From the NCBI GenBank assembly GCA_964036195.1, contig OZ038453.1, forward strand, positions 6,525,469 through 6,589,468: a DNA stretch of 64,000 nucleotides. Direction: 5' to 3'. The translations under genes and the position numbers were made by a program. This stretch comes from Sphaerolaimus hirsutus (Eukaryota; Nematoda; Chromadorea; Monhysterida; Sphaerolaimidae). This document shows positions 19,840 through 31,700 of the stretch, piece after piece. The notes under the pieces are model-generated. The model ran no database searches, was not told where the DNA came from, and worked only from the letters and a program-made list of their open reading frames with translations. Numbering within the stretch: the stretch's first letter is position 1; each line of letters opens with the position of its first letter.

Positions 19840-21009
19840 CTTTTGCATCAATTTTTTTCTCGTGACAAGGGTTGAGAGACTGGGTCTAGGGTAGTGATAC
19901 AAAAGGTTAAAAAAATAAAATAAATGCATATTATAAACTGTGTTTGCATCAAGTCTGGCAGTCAGTTTGTGAAGTTACTACTTACACCATGTTTCCCACT
20001 TTGGGGGTAGTAAATGGTTGAAATTTGGAGGGGGACACACAGCAACCCGCCTGAGTGTAGGTCTCTCAAAATGTTCGAAACTTTTTTTGCAGTTTTTGCT
20101 TCACATGTCAAGTGTGATAGCTGGTTCATTAGAAATCTCAAGGGTTATAACAGGATTGAGTGTAGTCCAGTCTGGCAAAAAACTTAGCAGATAGCTAAAT
20201 TGTAAGTCTTTACGTGTATGCATGCATAAACGTGTGCATAAACATGCATGTGCAAATGGTATGCATAAATTGTGTGCATATGGTACTACCTCCAATTGTA
20301 GGCACAACTCCAATATGAAGTACCCTCTAAAAAGAGGTGCAATTTTGTGGGTTTTTTATGTAATGAGATAAACAATAACCCTCCAAAGAGTGGTACATCT
20401 CCAATAAATTTGTTGGCACAGCTGGCAGTGTGGCTGAAACATGCAAAATCGTAAAAACAGTAGCCAAATATGGCTGACAATCATGAAAGTGTAATTAAGG
20501 GGCACTCAGACAACTCGGTTTCAACTTGTAATTATTATGACTGGTCCACCATTTTGTTACATTTCAGCTTGATAAAATGAATAGTGTTATTGTTTACTGT
20601 TGGCTAAATCTGGTGAAAACAATGGTGTGTATTCCTCCTATAAGCGGTACTGTCAAATTGTGGGCGCAGAAAAAAATTGACAATATAAAGCATAAAAAGC
20701 ATTGAAAAGTGTTAAGACCCAACATTTCAGAAATAGAGTAAGAATTGTCAGAAAAACGGCTGGGAAAAATCACATGGACTCCCTCAGCACCTCCAGACCA
20801 AAACCCTGTTTTGACCCTTTTCAGTATACAGGGATTTTTTCAGTAGACAGGGTATACCTACAAAATGGAGGTATGTAATACAGTAACATGTGAAGACAAC
20901 ACCATGTAAAAAAGTTTGTGTGCATACACTGTAGCTGGTAAATATAAATATCATACTTGTGATATTTATTTAGTTCCACACTGGAACATTCAGGCTATAA
21001 ACTAATCAG
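19840..21009. other. Intergenic DNA, no gene seen
   Basis: AT-rich sequence. GGTACTACCTCCAATTGTA-like words at 20280-20400 and near 20640 are loosely mirrored, suggesting an old MITE. Nothing else is supported. Confidence 0.4.
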
Positions 21010-21626
21010 CAGAGTTGTTAGAATACCGGTATTTTTGGAAAGCGTAAGCGTAAGCGTAAATACACTTTCCAAATTTTCAGTATGGATACTTAAAGCGTAA
21101 GGTATTTATAAAATACCTGGGAAAGCGTAAATAAAAGCGTAAGCGTAAAAAAAATTTTAAGAGACGTTTTCTCAGTGGATTCTTTCCAAATCAAGCTCTC
21201 TGTTTGGCAATTTATCGGCAGCGACACTTATGTACCGTATTTCTTCTAATAGAAGAGCACCGTTCAATTTTTTCCGTCAACTTTTTTGCCTGTCGTTCTA
21301 TTGGAGGCTGCCGTTCTATTAGAAGAAATGAAGTGAGATGTTTAGCATGTCATAGAGATGTGACACTATTTCGAGCACATTACTGCACACGCAAGCATTT
21401 TTTGGTACGCAGTTTCGTTCACTCTTTTTTGTGGTTTTATGCTTTTTCAAAAGTGTAAAACTGAACCGTGTGAAAAGCTTTTTACGCTTTGAGTACCCGG
21501 GTATTTTGCCCGGGAAAGCGTAAAAAAGCATACGGGTATTTTATGAAAGTGTAAGCGTAAGCGTAAGTATAAATACCCATTTACCCGGGTATTTCGGGTA
21601 AGCGTAAATACGCTTTCGCAACTCTG
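21010..21626. mobile_element. hAT-like element (CGTAAA word)
   Basis: Ends CAGAGTTGTTAGAATACC and CGCAACTCTG are flanked by perfect CTAATCAG duplications (21002-21009, 21627-21634). Both ends repeat AAGCGTAAGCGTAAATAC. A TACCGTATTTCTTCTAATAG remnant is nested at 21235-21330. Confidence 0.93.
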
Positions 21627-21766
21627 CTAATCAGTATTCATTTTTACAGGTTTAACACAGCTGCACATTTTATCATAATTGGATCGTAAACCATATTTAT
21701 GTCAATAATTTATTTTGGGCAGGTAATTACTGTATTGTGCCTACACACACTAGTTTTCACCGTGAC

Positions 21767-22796
21767 CAGGGTTGGTTTTATAAAAATCATTTGTATACAA
21801 ATTGTATAAAAATTGTATAAAAATGTATTTTATTTTTATTTTATTCTTGTTTCAATTTATTTTATTTTATTTTATTCCAAAATAATAATAAAATAATAAA
21901 ATGGACCATTTTACAAAAATTTTACAAAAATTGTACAGAAATTTTACAAAAAATCAGAATCTTGCATGCAATGTCAGAAAAATGTGATAATTAGACCTAA
22001 ACATGAAAAACGTGCAACAAATTTTTCCATTACTTTGCAAAAGTTGCATGCAGTAGGTATTGTTAGCTAGTTGCAAGTGTTAAGTTACAATTATCGATAA
22101 GAATGGTTTGCATTTTCAGTAGAAGGATTACTGGAGTGTGCTGGGCGCATTTGTAAAACATCATGCAAAGTGTCACTTGTCATGACAAATGTAGTAAAGA
22201 GTCAATTGGCAACTTAAATGTCAAGCAAAGTATAATTGTCATGACAAATGTTGTGCAGAGTGTAAATTGTGTATCTCAATCTTATGTTTTGGTATCCAAA
22301 CATTATATTTTGGAATCCAAATCTTATGTTTTTTGTATCCAAATGTTCACATAAGATTTGGTTACAAAAACACCAAGATTTGGATACAAAAGATAAGATT
22401 AGGATACAATTTGCTTTACAGTTTCCACTTTAATTTATATTTGTCATGACAATTGACACTTTACTTAACATTTTCATGAAAATTGACACTTTCCATTCCA
22501 TTTCATATGACATTTTGACACTTTACATGGCTTGGGACTGCCCCAGCTCCGCGAATGAACAGGTTGAAATATAAACAACAGAAAAAAATTTTACAAAAAA
22601 TATGAATTTTTATACAATTTTTACAAAAATATGAATTTGTATACAATTTTACATTAATTTTACAAAAATTCGAATTTTTATACAATTTTTATTTTTATTT
22701 TGAACTTTTCCATTTTATTTTATTTTATTTTATTCTTCAATTTTCCATTTTATTTTAATTTTATTTTTATTCTTTTCTGAGATTTTGCCAACCCTG
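21767..22796. mobile_element. hAT-like element (TAAAATAAAA word), composite
   Basis: Ends CAGGGTTGG and CCAACCCTG with perfect ACCGTGAC duplications (21759-21766, 22797-22804). It is nearly identical to the copy at 49627 over most of its length and contains the same TGTCAATTGTCATG-word insert. Confidence 0.94.
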
Positions 22797-23414
22797 ACCG
22801 TGACTTCGTGAGAAAACTGAAATTTTTTCAAATGCAAATTAATGAACACGGTTGAATGATTTTATTTAATTTGAATTTGAATTTAAATCAATGAAAGTTA
22901 AAATTTAAAAATTTGAAAAGAAAAACACATAAAGCATACGAAAAGAGTGGGCTGGATGTCGCCATTTCAGTTTTCACATCAGTCACGGTGAAAACTAGTG
23001 TGTGTAGGGCCATTCAATCACACATCAACACAATGAAAGGTCAATGCTTTGCATAAGCTTTGTACTGCAAAGACTTTGAAGATAATGAGGTTTAGTACAA
23101 TATACATAGGTAGATGGATCATGGAGGCAAAAAAACATTAAAATTAAATGTACATCTTATGAACTAATAAGTTACTAAGAACACCTTTTGCAAATGTACT
23201 GATATACACTGAGAAAAATCACAAGATTATCACTATGCAAAGTATAAATAAATGTTGAACTGCATGTGCATCTGAAAATCCGGTCATGGAAAAAATCACA
23301 ATTTTACAAGATAATACACAATCTGTGACTGACCCATATAACGAGTGATAAAGCCTTATGTACTGGTAAAGCAAATTTCCTGAATCATTGAAGGAAAAAT
23401 CATGTGTAATGTAA
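22797..23414. other. Intergenic DNA, nothing recognised
   Basis: AT-rich, no supported exon. The stretch TAGTTTTCACCGTGAC is partly mirrored as GTCACGGTGAAAACTAGT at about 22982-23000, so the element at 21767 inserted into an older palindrome. Confidence 0.45.
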
Positions 23415-23730
23415 TACCATATTTGCTTGAATAGTTCCCCCTTGAATAATTCCTCCTCTCAAATAATCCCTCCTGTAAGACCAGTGAGGAAACAATAATT
23501 CCCCCCTCAGATAATCCCCCCTTAAAAATATGTCATCAATTAGTTGTGCCAAATTTGCACAAAAATGGGACATTTTTATGTTAAAGGTATGAAAATTTCA
23601 TGAAATGACTTGATAGAAAAGATGCTCAAAAATTTTGACAAAAGAAAAATCCCCCCTCGAATAGTTCCCCCCTCAAAAAGGTCTGGTGAAATAATGATCC
23701 CCCAGGCTGATTATTCAAGCAAATACTGTA
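23415..23730. repeat. TACCGTATT-type MITE, diverged
   Basis: Starts TACCATATTTGCTTGAATAG and ends ATTATTCAAGCAAATACTGTA. Word ATAATTCCCCCCTC recurs at both sides of an AT-rich centre. Confidence 0.75.
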
Positions 23731-23914
23731 TTTAGATAAAGACAGAAGTGAGATATTGTGAAACATAGAACACTGATATTTTTACAATTTGGTTCTGGTA
23801 AACACAGTAAATATACACGTGCTGGTATAAAAATCACTGATGAATTGGCAGGAATAACATGGCACTCTAAATATCACAGTGAAACCCCCCTAACATTTTG
23901 TCAAGGAATGGTAT

Positions 23915-24689
23915 TAGGGCTCGAACTCGACTCGACTCGACTCGACTCGCGACTCGAGGGTAAAACAGGGTACCAACTCGACTCGTCTGACTCGACCGGA
24001 AAAAATTGGCCCAAACTCGAGACTCGAGGTTTTTGCCTGACTCGACTCGAAATTTTGGCAAATTTCGAGTCGGGGTTTCCATTGAATACTGTCCTAAAAA
24101 TCAATTTTGATATGAACTTTTTAACATATTTTTCAAAAATTTTGCGCGTGAGCGCGCATTTCCATATCACATGCGTGATATATTGTCGATTGGCTTGACG
24201 TATGTATTGAATGGTGTTATAACTCAAATTTCTTGTTACCATACAATTCTACATAATGAAATACACACACCATCCATGATATACACACCACCTCAAATGC
24301 ATTGCACAATGTTGGCACTGATCCAAAAAAATGCTGTAAAAGATGTTAATTATCCATCCGTAGGCTGATTTTATGTTTGCAACTTTTTTTGTAGCAACAT
24401 GAGTGATAAAAAGTTCTATTTTTGCTTTATCTTGATATTTAAGTGAACTGTTGGCATTTAGACTTCATTAAGTGTGTGTGAAAACATTGGCAGAGAAACC
24501 AGTATCAAAAATTTCTGCAAGGGTCATACCAAAAAGTAATGCATCCGACTCGACTCGAGACAAGAGATTTTTGCCAGACTCGACTCGACTTTTCAGTGTC
24601 TTGCCTGACTCGACTCGCCGACTCGACCGGAAAAAATTTGGGGTTGCGACTCGAACTCGGCTTTGAAAAAAATCGAGTTTCGAGCCCTA
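23915..24689. mobile_element. hAT-like element (CTCGA word)
   Basis: Ends TAGGGCTCGAACTCGACTCG and TTTCGAGCCCTA are flanked by perfect AATGGTAT duplications (23907-23914, 24690-24697). About 150 bp at each end is ACTCGACTCG-type repeat. A truncated copy starts at 61020. Confidence 0.93.
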
Positions 24690-25244
24690 AATGGTATCCT
24701 AACAGTGAACAGTAAAGGCCCAAGGGGGAAAGGTGCCATTCAACAAGTTACAAAAATAAGTAAAGTAATGACAAGTAAAATTGACTTATCACATTACTTT
24801 ATCACTTCACTTACATACTAGGTACTTTTTATGTATACTTGTGGAACTGGCCATAGTTGTTAAAACGTATTTACGCTTACTCAAAAAGTACGTATACGTT
24901 TACGTATACTTTGAAAAGAGTACCGTACTTGCTTTTATGTATACTTTTTGAAAGTACTCGAGTATGGAAAACGTATTTCAGAGGCCTTTTATAGCGTTTA
25001 AAGCTATAGCCGTTTATAGCTTTTATAACGTTTTATAGGCCTTTTCAAGGTATAGATGGGGAAAAGGGAGAAAAACAGTGAAAAATAGGAGAAAATGGCC
25101 AAAAATGGCTGAAAATACGCACATAACACATGTACTAGTGAATTTGAAGGTTAAAATCGTTTTAAAAAAGTATGAAAATTAGTGATTTTGGTTGAAAATT
25201 GGGGCAAAATTCCTAAAAATTACTCACTTTTACATTGTCTGGAG

Positions 25245-25393
25245 TGATGGAAGTGTTGCCAAATGAAGCGACGGCAAGTTGATTCGTAAGTTTATGACAA
25301 TGTCTCGACCTCGAATAGTGCCCAAGTGGCTATATTTAAACAATCACAAGAGGAAAAAGATATCGCACATTTCACGGATCCACCAATCTCACA
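25245..25393 (-). repeat. 3' LTR of the gypsy element
   Basis: 149 bp, TG...CA ends in element sense, identical to 33387-33535. A TTTAAATATAG stretch could act as the TATA box. Confidence 0.97.
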
Positions 25394-25405
25394 TCATTCC
25401 CCTCC
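25394..25405 (-). promoter_or_regulatory. Polypurine tract of the gypsy element
   Basis: In element sense GGAGGGGAATGA directly precedes the 3' LTR, as expected for the plus-strand primer of reverse transcription. Confidence 0.75.
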
Positions 25406-25479
25406 GGGAGTTCACCAAAAACAAAAATCAAAACTCGTCAACTGTCTCAACAACTCCACTCCCCCTCAAATGCACAAAA

Positions 25480-27074
25480 TCAACGGTGGGCGCGTGGGGA
25501 ACGTGACCTACGGCGGGATGTGTTTCGCGCCACACGCGGGCGGCTAATTCGCGCGGCTGTGTTGCGAAACACAGCCTGAGGATGCGGGCGGTTAGAACGT
25601 TGGCCCTGGTGGGTTTCAACATGGCGGCCAAGTTCACTTAGGCGAGCTTCGGCAGCGATAGCTTCCGGACTGGGTGCCGGAGGATCGCCAGCGGTTGCCA
25701 CTTGCTGTGCGCGCTGTCTGCGCACCTCCGGAGGGTTGGGTGCGAGTTCCCCAACTATGTCCACGTCCGGCGCGAACTCACGTCGCCGGTAGAAAGTAGA
25801 ACGGGCGTCTAAGTCGAGTGGCACCCGCTGCAAAAACAGTTGACGTGAAATAATCAAAATTGTGATAGCCAACCGAACTCAAACAAATTTTAGAAGTGAT
25901 GGTAGATTTTAGAAATAGGTTAAATTGACACTAAAAGTGAAATTTAGTGTGTTAAAAATCAACAATAAATGAGTATTACTCTTCATAGGTATTACCACAA
26001 ATTATTTAGACAAAGCCCACATCATACCGTTGAGAAACCCGAAGTTTCAGTTTGCGTGAACGAGTTGGTGGTAGGGACTTGACGTTGCATGCGGGCAACA
26101 TCACGTTCATGCACAAGCCGATTGATAACGGTAGCTTGTTCATTTCGAAACGCGTTTGACTCTTCCAAAGCAGTGTGATAGTTGTCACACTCGACCTATA
26201 GTGAGGACACAAATTGAATTTCCACAAGTTGAATTGCAAAGTGGGACAAAAAAGCACTTTGAATCCAACTATGGTGCGATGATGAAGTTCCGCTTCGTCG
26301 CGTAACGAGACCACATCGCCTCTCACGTCATTGAACCGAGCCGTGAGCGTGGCAAAATCCTGCCAATAAATTATCCCAGAATTTTTAGCAAAACCGCTTT
26401 GTATCGATTCCAATGAAATGAAAGAAAATAGATAGTAGAATTTACAATTACATTTTCACAACATGACCGAGTCGAAGTGTTCCTTCAGAAAATGACAATT
26501 CGTTGAATACACACCTTGCAAATACGGTCATATTTAGCCACTGTTTTGCGCTGTTTCAACTCTTGACGGCTCAAAGGGCCATCCCCGGGTCCCGTACTGC
26601 ATTCTGGTAAATCTTGTTGATTTTCGGTCGCAGCTTGAGGGGCTGTAACTGGCTGAGGTAGTAGATTGGTGCCAGATAGTGAATCATCTTCACCATCGGT
26701 GGCTTCTTCTGGCTTGTCCTCCAAAATTTGAGCTTCGGTTTTGTCAGAGGAAATGGAGACCCTTGAAATAATGGTTAAAGTCATAATAGACGTAAGAATT
26801 GTATTTCAAATTATGGGATTTATTTAAAAACTGTAAACTGCACAGAATTTCATTAAGAAATGACTCAAAGTATAATTTGATTGTATTTTTCAAGTTTTTA
26901 AAGCAAATAAATGTTTAGGAAATTTAGACAATTGAAAATGTAAATAACTGGCAAGTTACGCAACAGTCAAACGTATACGTGCCTGTCGTCATCCATAGGT
27001 TGATCGGTTGGAGGTGGTATAACAGCTTGAACTACGAAAATCGCACCAAGCACAAAAATAGCTGTCAAACGCAT
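25480..27074 (-). CDS. Five-exon extra gene carried by the gypsy element
   Basis: Exons on the minus strand are 27074-26983, 26761-26515, 26359-26270, 26195-26028 and 25827-25480. Phases close throughout (945 nt, 314 aa, stop at 25480-25482). Introns are 221, 155, 74 and 200 nt; three are GT-AG and the first needs a GC-AG donor (ACAG/GCACGT) to stay in frame. Residues 1-17 form a hydrophobic leader typical of a signal peptide or anchor. Next comes an acidic Pro/Glu region, then about 85 residues of likely coiled coil (exons 3 and 4). The tail is basic and Arg/Ser-rich (SRRRSRSPRAHR). No second membrane segment or fusion-like motif is visible, so an envelope role is not supported. It sits where env-like genes lie in other elements. 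It may be a captured host gene. Function unknown. Confidence 0.68.
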
Positions 27075-27261
27075 TTTTTGTACTGTTTTGCATTAACTGA
27101 AGTGCAATGATTTTGGATGAGTTTTTGTAAATTAAGTTTTCATTAGAATAAATGGAGCGCGTTGGGGGAAATTAATAGACGTTAGCTTACACGTCAAATG
27201 AAAGTAATGTAATGTTATCAAAAGTAATTATAACCAGTAAGTAGCGAAAACAAGTGTAAAA

Positions 27262-28755
27262 TTATAGAGCGGGTGGTAATTTCCAGCAAAAGCGATGCGG
27301 GATTTTAGCGATAGAATCATTCACTTTAACATACAGTGTCGGACCTTCAACACTATGAACTTCAAATGGACCCTGGAATTTTGGTAGTGTTCTGTCTTGT
27401 GTGAAATTTTTTATCATGATTTTGTCACCTGTTGTTATATCAATTTTAGATTTAGAATCGAAATATTTTTTGAAAACTGCTCTGCTGCGGTCGCTATGTG
27501 TTTGAGCTAAAATGCGTGCGGCATCACTGTCAATTGTTTTGGCCGCCACAAAAAACAGATTCCAGTGTGGCAGAAAACCATATACTAGATAGAACGGGCA
27601 GCATGCGGTGTTTTTATTGAATGCCAGATTGTGTTTCAGAACAACTAAAGGCAATAAATCTTTCCAATGGCAATTAGGATTTTCCTTTTTAACAATTGCG
27701 TAAATGTCACGAAGTCGCCCGTTAACGCCCTCAACCATTCCATTTGCCGCAGGATTGTGCGACAAAGTCGGTGAATGCGATGTGCCAAATTTTTCACATA
27801 AATTTCGGAATGTTGAATTGACATACTCGGTGCCTTGATCCGAGATGACCAAGCGTGGTGCACCGACGACCAAAAATATATTCTTCCAAATTTGACGTGA
27901 TACTGTATCTGCCCGGCAGGATGATACCGGGAATGCAATCACATATCGAGTCAAAGCATCGACTGCGACCACTACTTTCGAATTCGGTTTGTCATGTTCG
28001 AACTGGAAAGTGTCAATATGCAGAATTTCAAACGGCTGTGATGGCGTGTCTACAGCACCAATTGGACCAAAATGTAGTCTATGTCGTTTAAATTGCAAAC
28101 ATTGCGTGCAAGCGGTGCAGTATTGCGTGACATCCTCCTTCAAGCTCGGCCAAGAAAAGTATTTGCACAATAGGTCAATTGTACGCTGTTGGCTGCCATG
28201 ACTAGCGTAAATCCCCATATGGGCTTCAGCCAAACATGCCTGCTGCCAGGTGCGTGGGGGCCAGATGGCGTACGAATTGCTATTATTAGCCGCCACAAAA
28301 TGCAAAACGCCATCAATTAAAAGGGCGCCAGGAACACTGTTGGCATCAGAAATCAATTGAGCGCAAATGCTAGATAGCTCCGGGTCTTCAGATTGTATTT
28401 TATGCCAGTCGGCTGAAAAAACAGTTGAAATTGTTTTTTGCATGTGCGTTTCCGTTGGGATAACTGTCCCTTTGGGGATCATTCTAGCTGCGACACCTTT
28501 GATTAATGAGGTAGGGTGGTCTAATTCATCATCACCAAATTCTGGCTCTGAAATCGGATTACGAGACAGTGAATCTGCTACGACATTGAGCTTGCCCGCT
28601 CGGTGTCGGAACTCCAAAACTCTATCCTGCAGGTAGATAGACCAACGTTCCAATTTACTGTGAGCCGGCGTCCTCAACACCTGGGCGATCCCACTATTAT
28701 CAGTGATGACAATTAAGCGTTGCCCCTCGACAAAATCGGCTAAGCGCCGCACAGC
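27262..28755 (-). CDS. pol: Gypsy pol, end of RNase H plus integrase
   Basis: This is the same frame as the upstream gag-pol, starting just after an in-frame TGA. It opens with the last RNase H aspartate (ITDNSG). Integrase follows: an HHCC zinc finger (AHMGIYASH, then CTACTQC) and the catalytic triad HIDTF, ISDQGTEY and MVEGVNGR. The second Asp and the Glu are exactly 35 residues apart. A GPF motif (KFQGPFEV) near the C-terminus replaces a chromodomain, which is absent. It is probably not a separate gene but the downstream part of one polyprotein. Integrase would insert the cDNA in the nucleus. Confidence 0.93.
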   Translation of the reverse strand, partial: AVRRLADFVEGQRLIVITDNSGIAQVLRTPAHSKLERWSIYLQDRVLEFRHRAGKLNVVADSLSRNPISEPEFGDDELDHPTSLIKGVAARMIPKGTVIPTETHMQKTISTVFSADWHKIQSEDPELSSICAQLISDANSVPGALLIDGVLHFVAANNSNSYAIWPPRTWQQACLAEAHMGIYASHGSQQRTIDLLCKYFSWPSLKEDVTQYCTACTQCLQFKRHRLHFGPIGAVDTPSQPFEILHIDTFQFEHDKPNSKVVVAVDALTRYVIAFPVSSCRADTVSRQIWKNIFLVVGAPRLVISDQGTEYVNSTFRNLCEKFGTSHSPTLSHNPAANGMVEGVNGRLRDIYAIVKKENPNCHWKDLLPLVVLKHNLAFNKNTACCPFYLVYGFLPHWNLFFVAAKTIDSDAARILAQTHSDRSRAVFKKYFDSKSKIDITTGDKIMIKNFTQDRTLPKFQGPFEVHSVEGPTLYVKVNDSIAKIPHRFCWKLPPAL

Positions 28756-31700
28756 TCAAGCAATGCAGAGACTTTCCAGCTCCGCAGCTGAAAAAGTGTT
28801 ATGAGGATGTGTCAATCGTTTCGAGATGTATGATATCGGGTGGCTTTTTTTATCATCGCCGTATTGTGATAGTACGGCCCCCAAACCTAATGCACTCGCA
28901 TCAGTCTCTAAATAGTATGGTCGTCCATCACGAATAGGGTGAATCAAAACAGGTGGGGTTGCTAAACAAAATTTCAAGCTATTCCAAGCATCCAGCATCT
29001 CCTCTGTCCACTCAAATGGTGTAGCGCCCATTTTTGGCACCCTGCCTTTCAAAATACTGTACAGGGGCGCCGCTAGACGGCTAAAATTTGGGATAAAATG
29101 ACTGTAGTAAACACATTTGCCAAGAAAACGTCTCAACTCTTGTTTAGTGTGGACTTTGGGTAGATCAGTCATCGCCGTCACCCTTGAGGGTGTGGGTGAA
29201 ATGCCTTCAGCGGTTATTTGATGACCCAAGTATTTCAGCGTAGATGTGAAAATATTGCATTTGCGGGGTTGCATGCGCAAATTTGCCCAGCACAACCTAG
29301 AAAACAAACGTCTCAAATGAATCAAATGTTGCGCCACTGTGTCGCTGCAGCACAAAATGTCGTCAATGTATGCGCGCACCCACGCTCGGGCCAAATTCTC
29401 ATTTAAATTGACCAGCATTAAGTTGACCATTCTCTGGAAAGTAGCCCCCGCGTTTACTGTTCCAAATGGCATGCGCGTATACCTGTACTGTCCGAGGCTG
29501 CACACAAAAGACGTTTTTTCCCGGGAGTCCTCGTCAGCGAGGGGCACGTTATAGTAGCCGTGTCGGATGTCTATAGCCGTAAAAATCTTCCTGCCTGCAA
29601 ATTCAGAGAGAATTTCGCCAATGCGAGGCAACGGATAGCTATCTATTTTTGTGATCAAATTTATTCTTTTAAAATCCACGCAAAATCGATAATCCGCATC
29701 GCCTTTTGGGGCTATTGTGATGGGTGATGTCCATGGGCCATCTGAATGTTCAATGATGCCCTCTTTGAGCATAAGTTGGATAGATTTGTGAATGAATTCA
29801 CGTTTTACTGGCGGTTCGTATCGTGAAGCTTGTTTTATTGGAGGGTGGTTTGGATCAGTGAGTATAGCATGTGACACCAGTGGGGTGCATCCCACATCAT
29901 AATCATGGCATGAAAAAATGTCATGAAATTCAGCAATCAAATCTTCAAATTGTTTCTGTTCATTAGCATCTAAAATAATGCGATTCGCTGACGGTAAATT
30001 GGCTAGAATGAATGTGACGCGTTCCGCAATAGTCAATTCTGGCGGTGATACTTCTTGTGTGAATTCGTCCTTGGGCGGTTGAGGCAACAAAATAGCGCCC
30101 GCACAGGTTTGTCCACCTGTGTATTCTGCTCCAAAATTTGCAGCACATTCCGGAGAATTTAACAAATGGCCATTTTCTGCCGGCGTGAAAAATTGTGTGC
30201 GTGGATAAACATTGATTTGGGCGACAATATCGCCCTCTTTGAGATTAACAGGTGAAGATGTCGGGTTGAATAGTGTTAGAAAATACCCACTATTAGGGGA
30301 AATGTCTACCCTGGTATTGTACATTTGTAGCCCTGTGTCAGGTTCGCTTAAGCGATCAGCTGCTGAAATGAATAAAGCTGAGTTCTTCCACATTAGGTTG
30401 GCTACGTGCTGTGGTTTTTGCGGTATTTTCAATGGCACACAGACATAGCCATTCGCCGGTACATAAATGTCTTTTTTCAGTTGAACATTTTCCGTGAGCA
30501 AATTTGTGAATTTTGTTTGCAAGCGATCAAATTGTGCTTGTGCGGTTTCATTTTCGGTGGGCACGACCTCAGTTAGTTTATCCAAGGCCAGAGGTATTAG
30601 CCACGACAATTTAAGAAAAGACATAATGTCTGTTCCAACCAAAATGTCATTCATGGCCGTTGAATCATAATTCACGAGACATACAACCAAAACTTTCCTT
30701 AAAACTTTGTCAATAGGAGAAATGTGTTCAATGTATAAAGGGATTTCATACATTGAGCCTTGAGAAGATTTTCCATTTAGCATGTGAACCTCAATTTTAG
30801 TGGGGCGAATGTGTTTGTCAATATCTAAGCCACTTTTCTGCGCAATGTCTTGAAGCAAATGCAATGGCAAAATCGTACGGTTACAACCAGTGTCAAGTAG
30901 TCCTTTGCAGGGGACATTCTCAATTTTCATTTCGGCGAAAATTTGCGGTCCGGTGGATTTTTCGATTCTAATACACAACTGCTGGTTTTCTCCAACACAT
31001 GTCAATGCTGTGGTATGTTGGTCATTGTTGATTACATAGTTATCACCGTAAAGTTGGCAAGTGTCATATTTATTAGAGCTAGGGCAATCAAAATCAGTAG
31101 AACAAGTGTCACACGATCTAAAATCATCTGTTTTCAAAGCATGTTCATGGAACATCAGAGGTGTCGGCGGGAAAAACGTTGTTGAAGAATTCTGCCACCC
31201 TAGCCGTGGCGTCACCTGCGGTGGATAATGTGTAAATAATTTCATCCAGAAATTCCTCTGCCAATCAGGGAACCCACTAGGATCTGAATTGAATGATGCC
31301 GCGAGTCTATGTCTGAATTCGTCACAATAGACCCCCCAGGGGTTTTCATTTGTAGCAGAAATACCATTGTCGGCATCAAAATCTTCGTTATTTTCCTCTG
31401 TTTCGTCAGAGAACCCTGTATGAGCTATTTTTGCGGTTATTTGTTTAGGTAGGGTTGCGTCGCTTGTATGAGGCGGCCCGAAGCGTTGCACCTGACCGTA
31501 GCCTTGTGATTTTGGCGCCAGCAATTTTGGGTCTACCGTTGCACCCATTTGTTGTTCGCGTTGGGTGACGCGACAGTCAGAGACACGGTGTCCCACATGG
31601 TTTGGGCGTGAGCACCACGGGTTTGTGGCGTTATCTGCCATGATTTTATTTATATTGAATCGAGTCGATTGGCGAGGTGCCACATTCTGCGTGCGTGGAC

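Noticed and set aside
23915..24689. CTCGA arrays as a CRISPR-like or satellite array
   Set aside because: The word arrays lie only at the ends of an element with an 8-bp duplication; there are no unique spacers.
25428..25637. Alternative frame over the last exon of the extra retrotransposon gene
   Set aside because: It overlaps a frame that joins four upstream exons in phase.
25480..27074. Calling the extra retrotransposon gene an envelope gene
   Set aside because: Apart from the leader there is no transmembrane anchor, cleavage site or fusion-like segment, so the position alone is not enough.
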